DNA of 64,000 nucleotides from Pseudomonas frederiksbergensis (GTDB lineage Bacteria; Pseudomonadota; Gammaproteobacteria; Pseudomonadales; Pseudomonadaceae): NCBI RefSeq assembly GCF_900105495.1, contig NZ_FNTF01000002.1, positions 2,765,501 to 2,829,500 of the forward strand, read 5' to 3'. Shown piece by piece: positions 63,951 to 64,000 of this stretch (position 1 is its first letter; each line of letters starts with the position of its first letter). The notes under the pieces were generated by a model. It saw only the letters and a program-made list of their open reading frames with translations, ran no database searches and was not told where the DNA came from. The position numbers and the translations under genes were made by a program.

Positions 63951-64000
63951 ATGAACTGGACCTGGTTTCATAAGCTTGGCTCGCCCAAATGGTTTTACGG
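63951..64000 (+). CDS. ccmC: Heme exporter protein CcmC (5' end only)
   Basis: Only about 16 codons are in the window: MNWTWFHKLGSPKWFY, which is the known N-terminus of Pseudomonas CcmC. An ATG at 63939 in the same frame would add four residues. CcmC binds heme and loads it onto CcmE. The 82 bases between ccmB and this start hold no other gene. Confidence 0.85.
   Translation, partial: MNWTWFHKLGSPKWFY

Overview
The window comes from a fluorescent-group Pseudomonas chromosome. Three things point there: the gene order fliC-flaG-fliDST-fleQSR-fliEFGHIJ-...-flhAF-fleN-fliA-cheYZAB-motCD-parC/parP-cheW-ccm is the Pseudomonas order, the proteins have the typical Pseudomonas regulators FleQ, FleS, FleR and FleN, and five GC-rich inverted repeats look like the REP doublets (REPINs) of this group. 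Almost every gene is on the + strand; only four genes near 58-62 kb are on the - strand. No tRNA, rRNA, CRISPR array, integrase or insertion sequence was seen.

Layout. (1) 1-17.4 kb: a flagellin-glycan locus. It starts inside rfbF and continues with rfbG, a 3,5-epimerase-like gene, two C-methyltransferase-like genes, an NAD-dependent epimerase/reductase, a CmcI-like methyltransferase and a three-domain glycosyltransferase. Then comes a complete pseudaminic acid pathway (pseB, pseC, pseF, a pseG-pseH fusion, pseI), a FabH-like ketoacyl synthase, a Maf/DUF115 glycosyltransferase and a small coupled helical ORF. (2) 17.5-25.6 kb: fliC behind a sigma-28 promoter, flaG, fliD, fliS, a fliT-like gene, then fleQ and fleSR. 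(3) 25.8-46.8 kb: fliE-fliJ, the HsbA/HsbR/HptB partner-switch genes, fliK, fliL-flhB, flhA, flhF, fleN and fliA. Sigma-54 (-24/-12) promoters can be read upstream of fleSR, fliE, fliK, fliL and flhA. (4) 46.9-55.9 kb: cheY, cheZ, cheA, cheB, motC, motD, a ParA-type ATPase (ParC), a CheW-like ParP, cheW and a DUF2802 gene. (5) 56.1-60.4 kb: an A/T-richer accessory module. A secreted protein made of two tandem copies of a six-cysteine domain converges with two genes for Ig-like repeat proteins. Near-identical 18-bp palindromes lie upstream of both transcription units. (6) 60.5-64 kb: an flhB C-domain paralogue with a second fliK-like gene, then ccmA, ccmB and the start of ccmC.

Together, regions 1-4 encode building, sugar-decorating, placing, powering and steering a polar flagellum: FleQ and sigma-54 drive the basal body and export genes, FleN and FlhF set number and place, FliA drives flagellin, and the CheA/ParC/ParP system controls rotation and array position. 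Region 5 is the least explained part of the window. The main candidates for new biology are that module, the repeated motif in the CheA linker that lacks a recognisable P2 domain, and the unusual CDP-sugar branch of the glycan locus.
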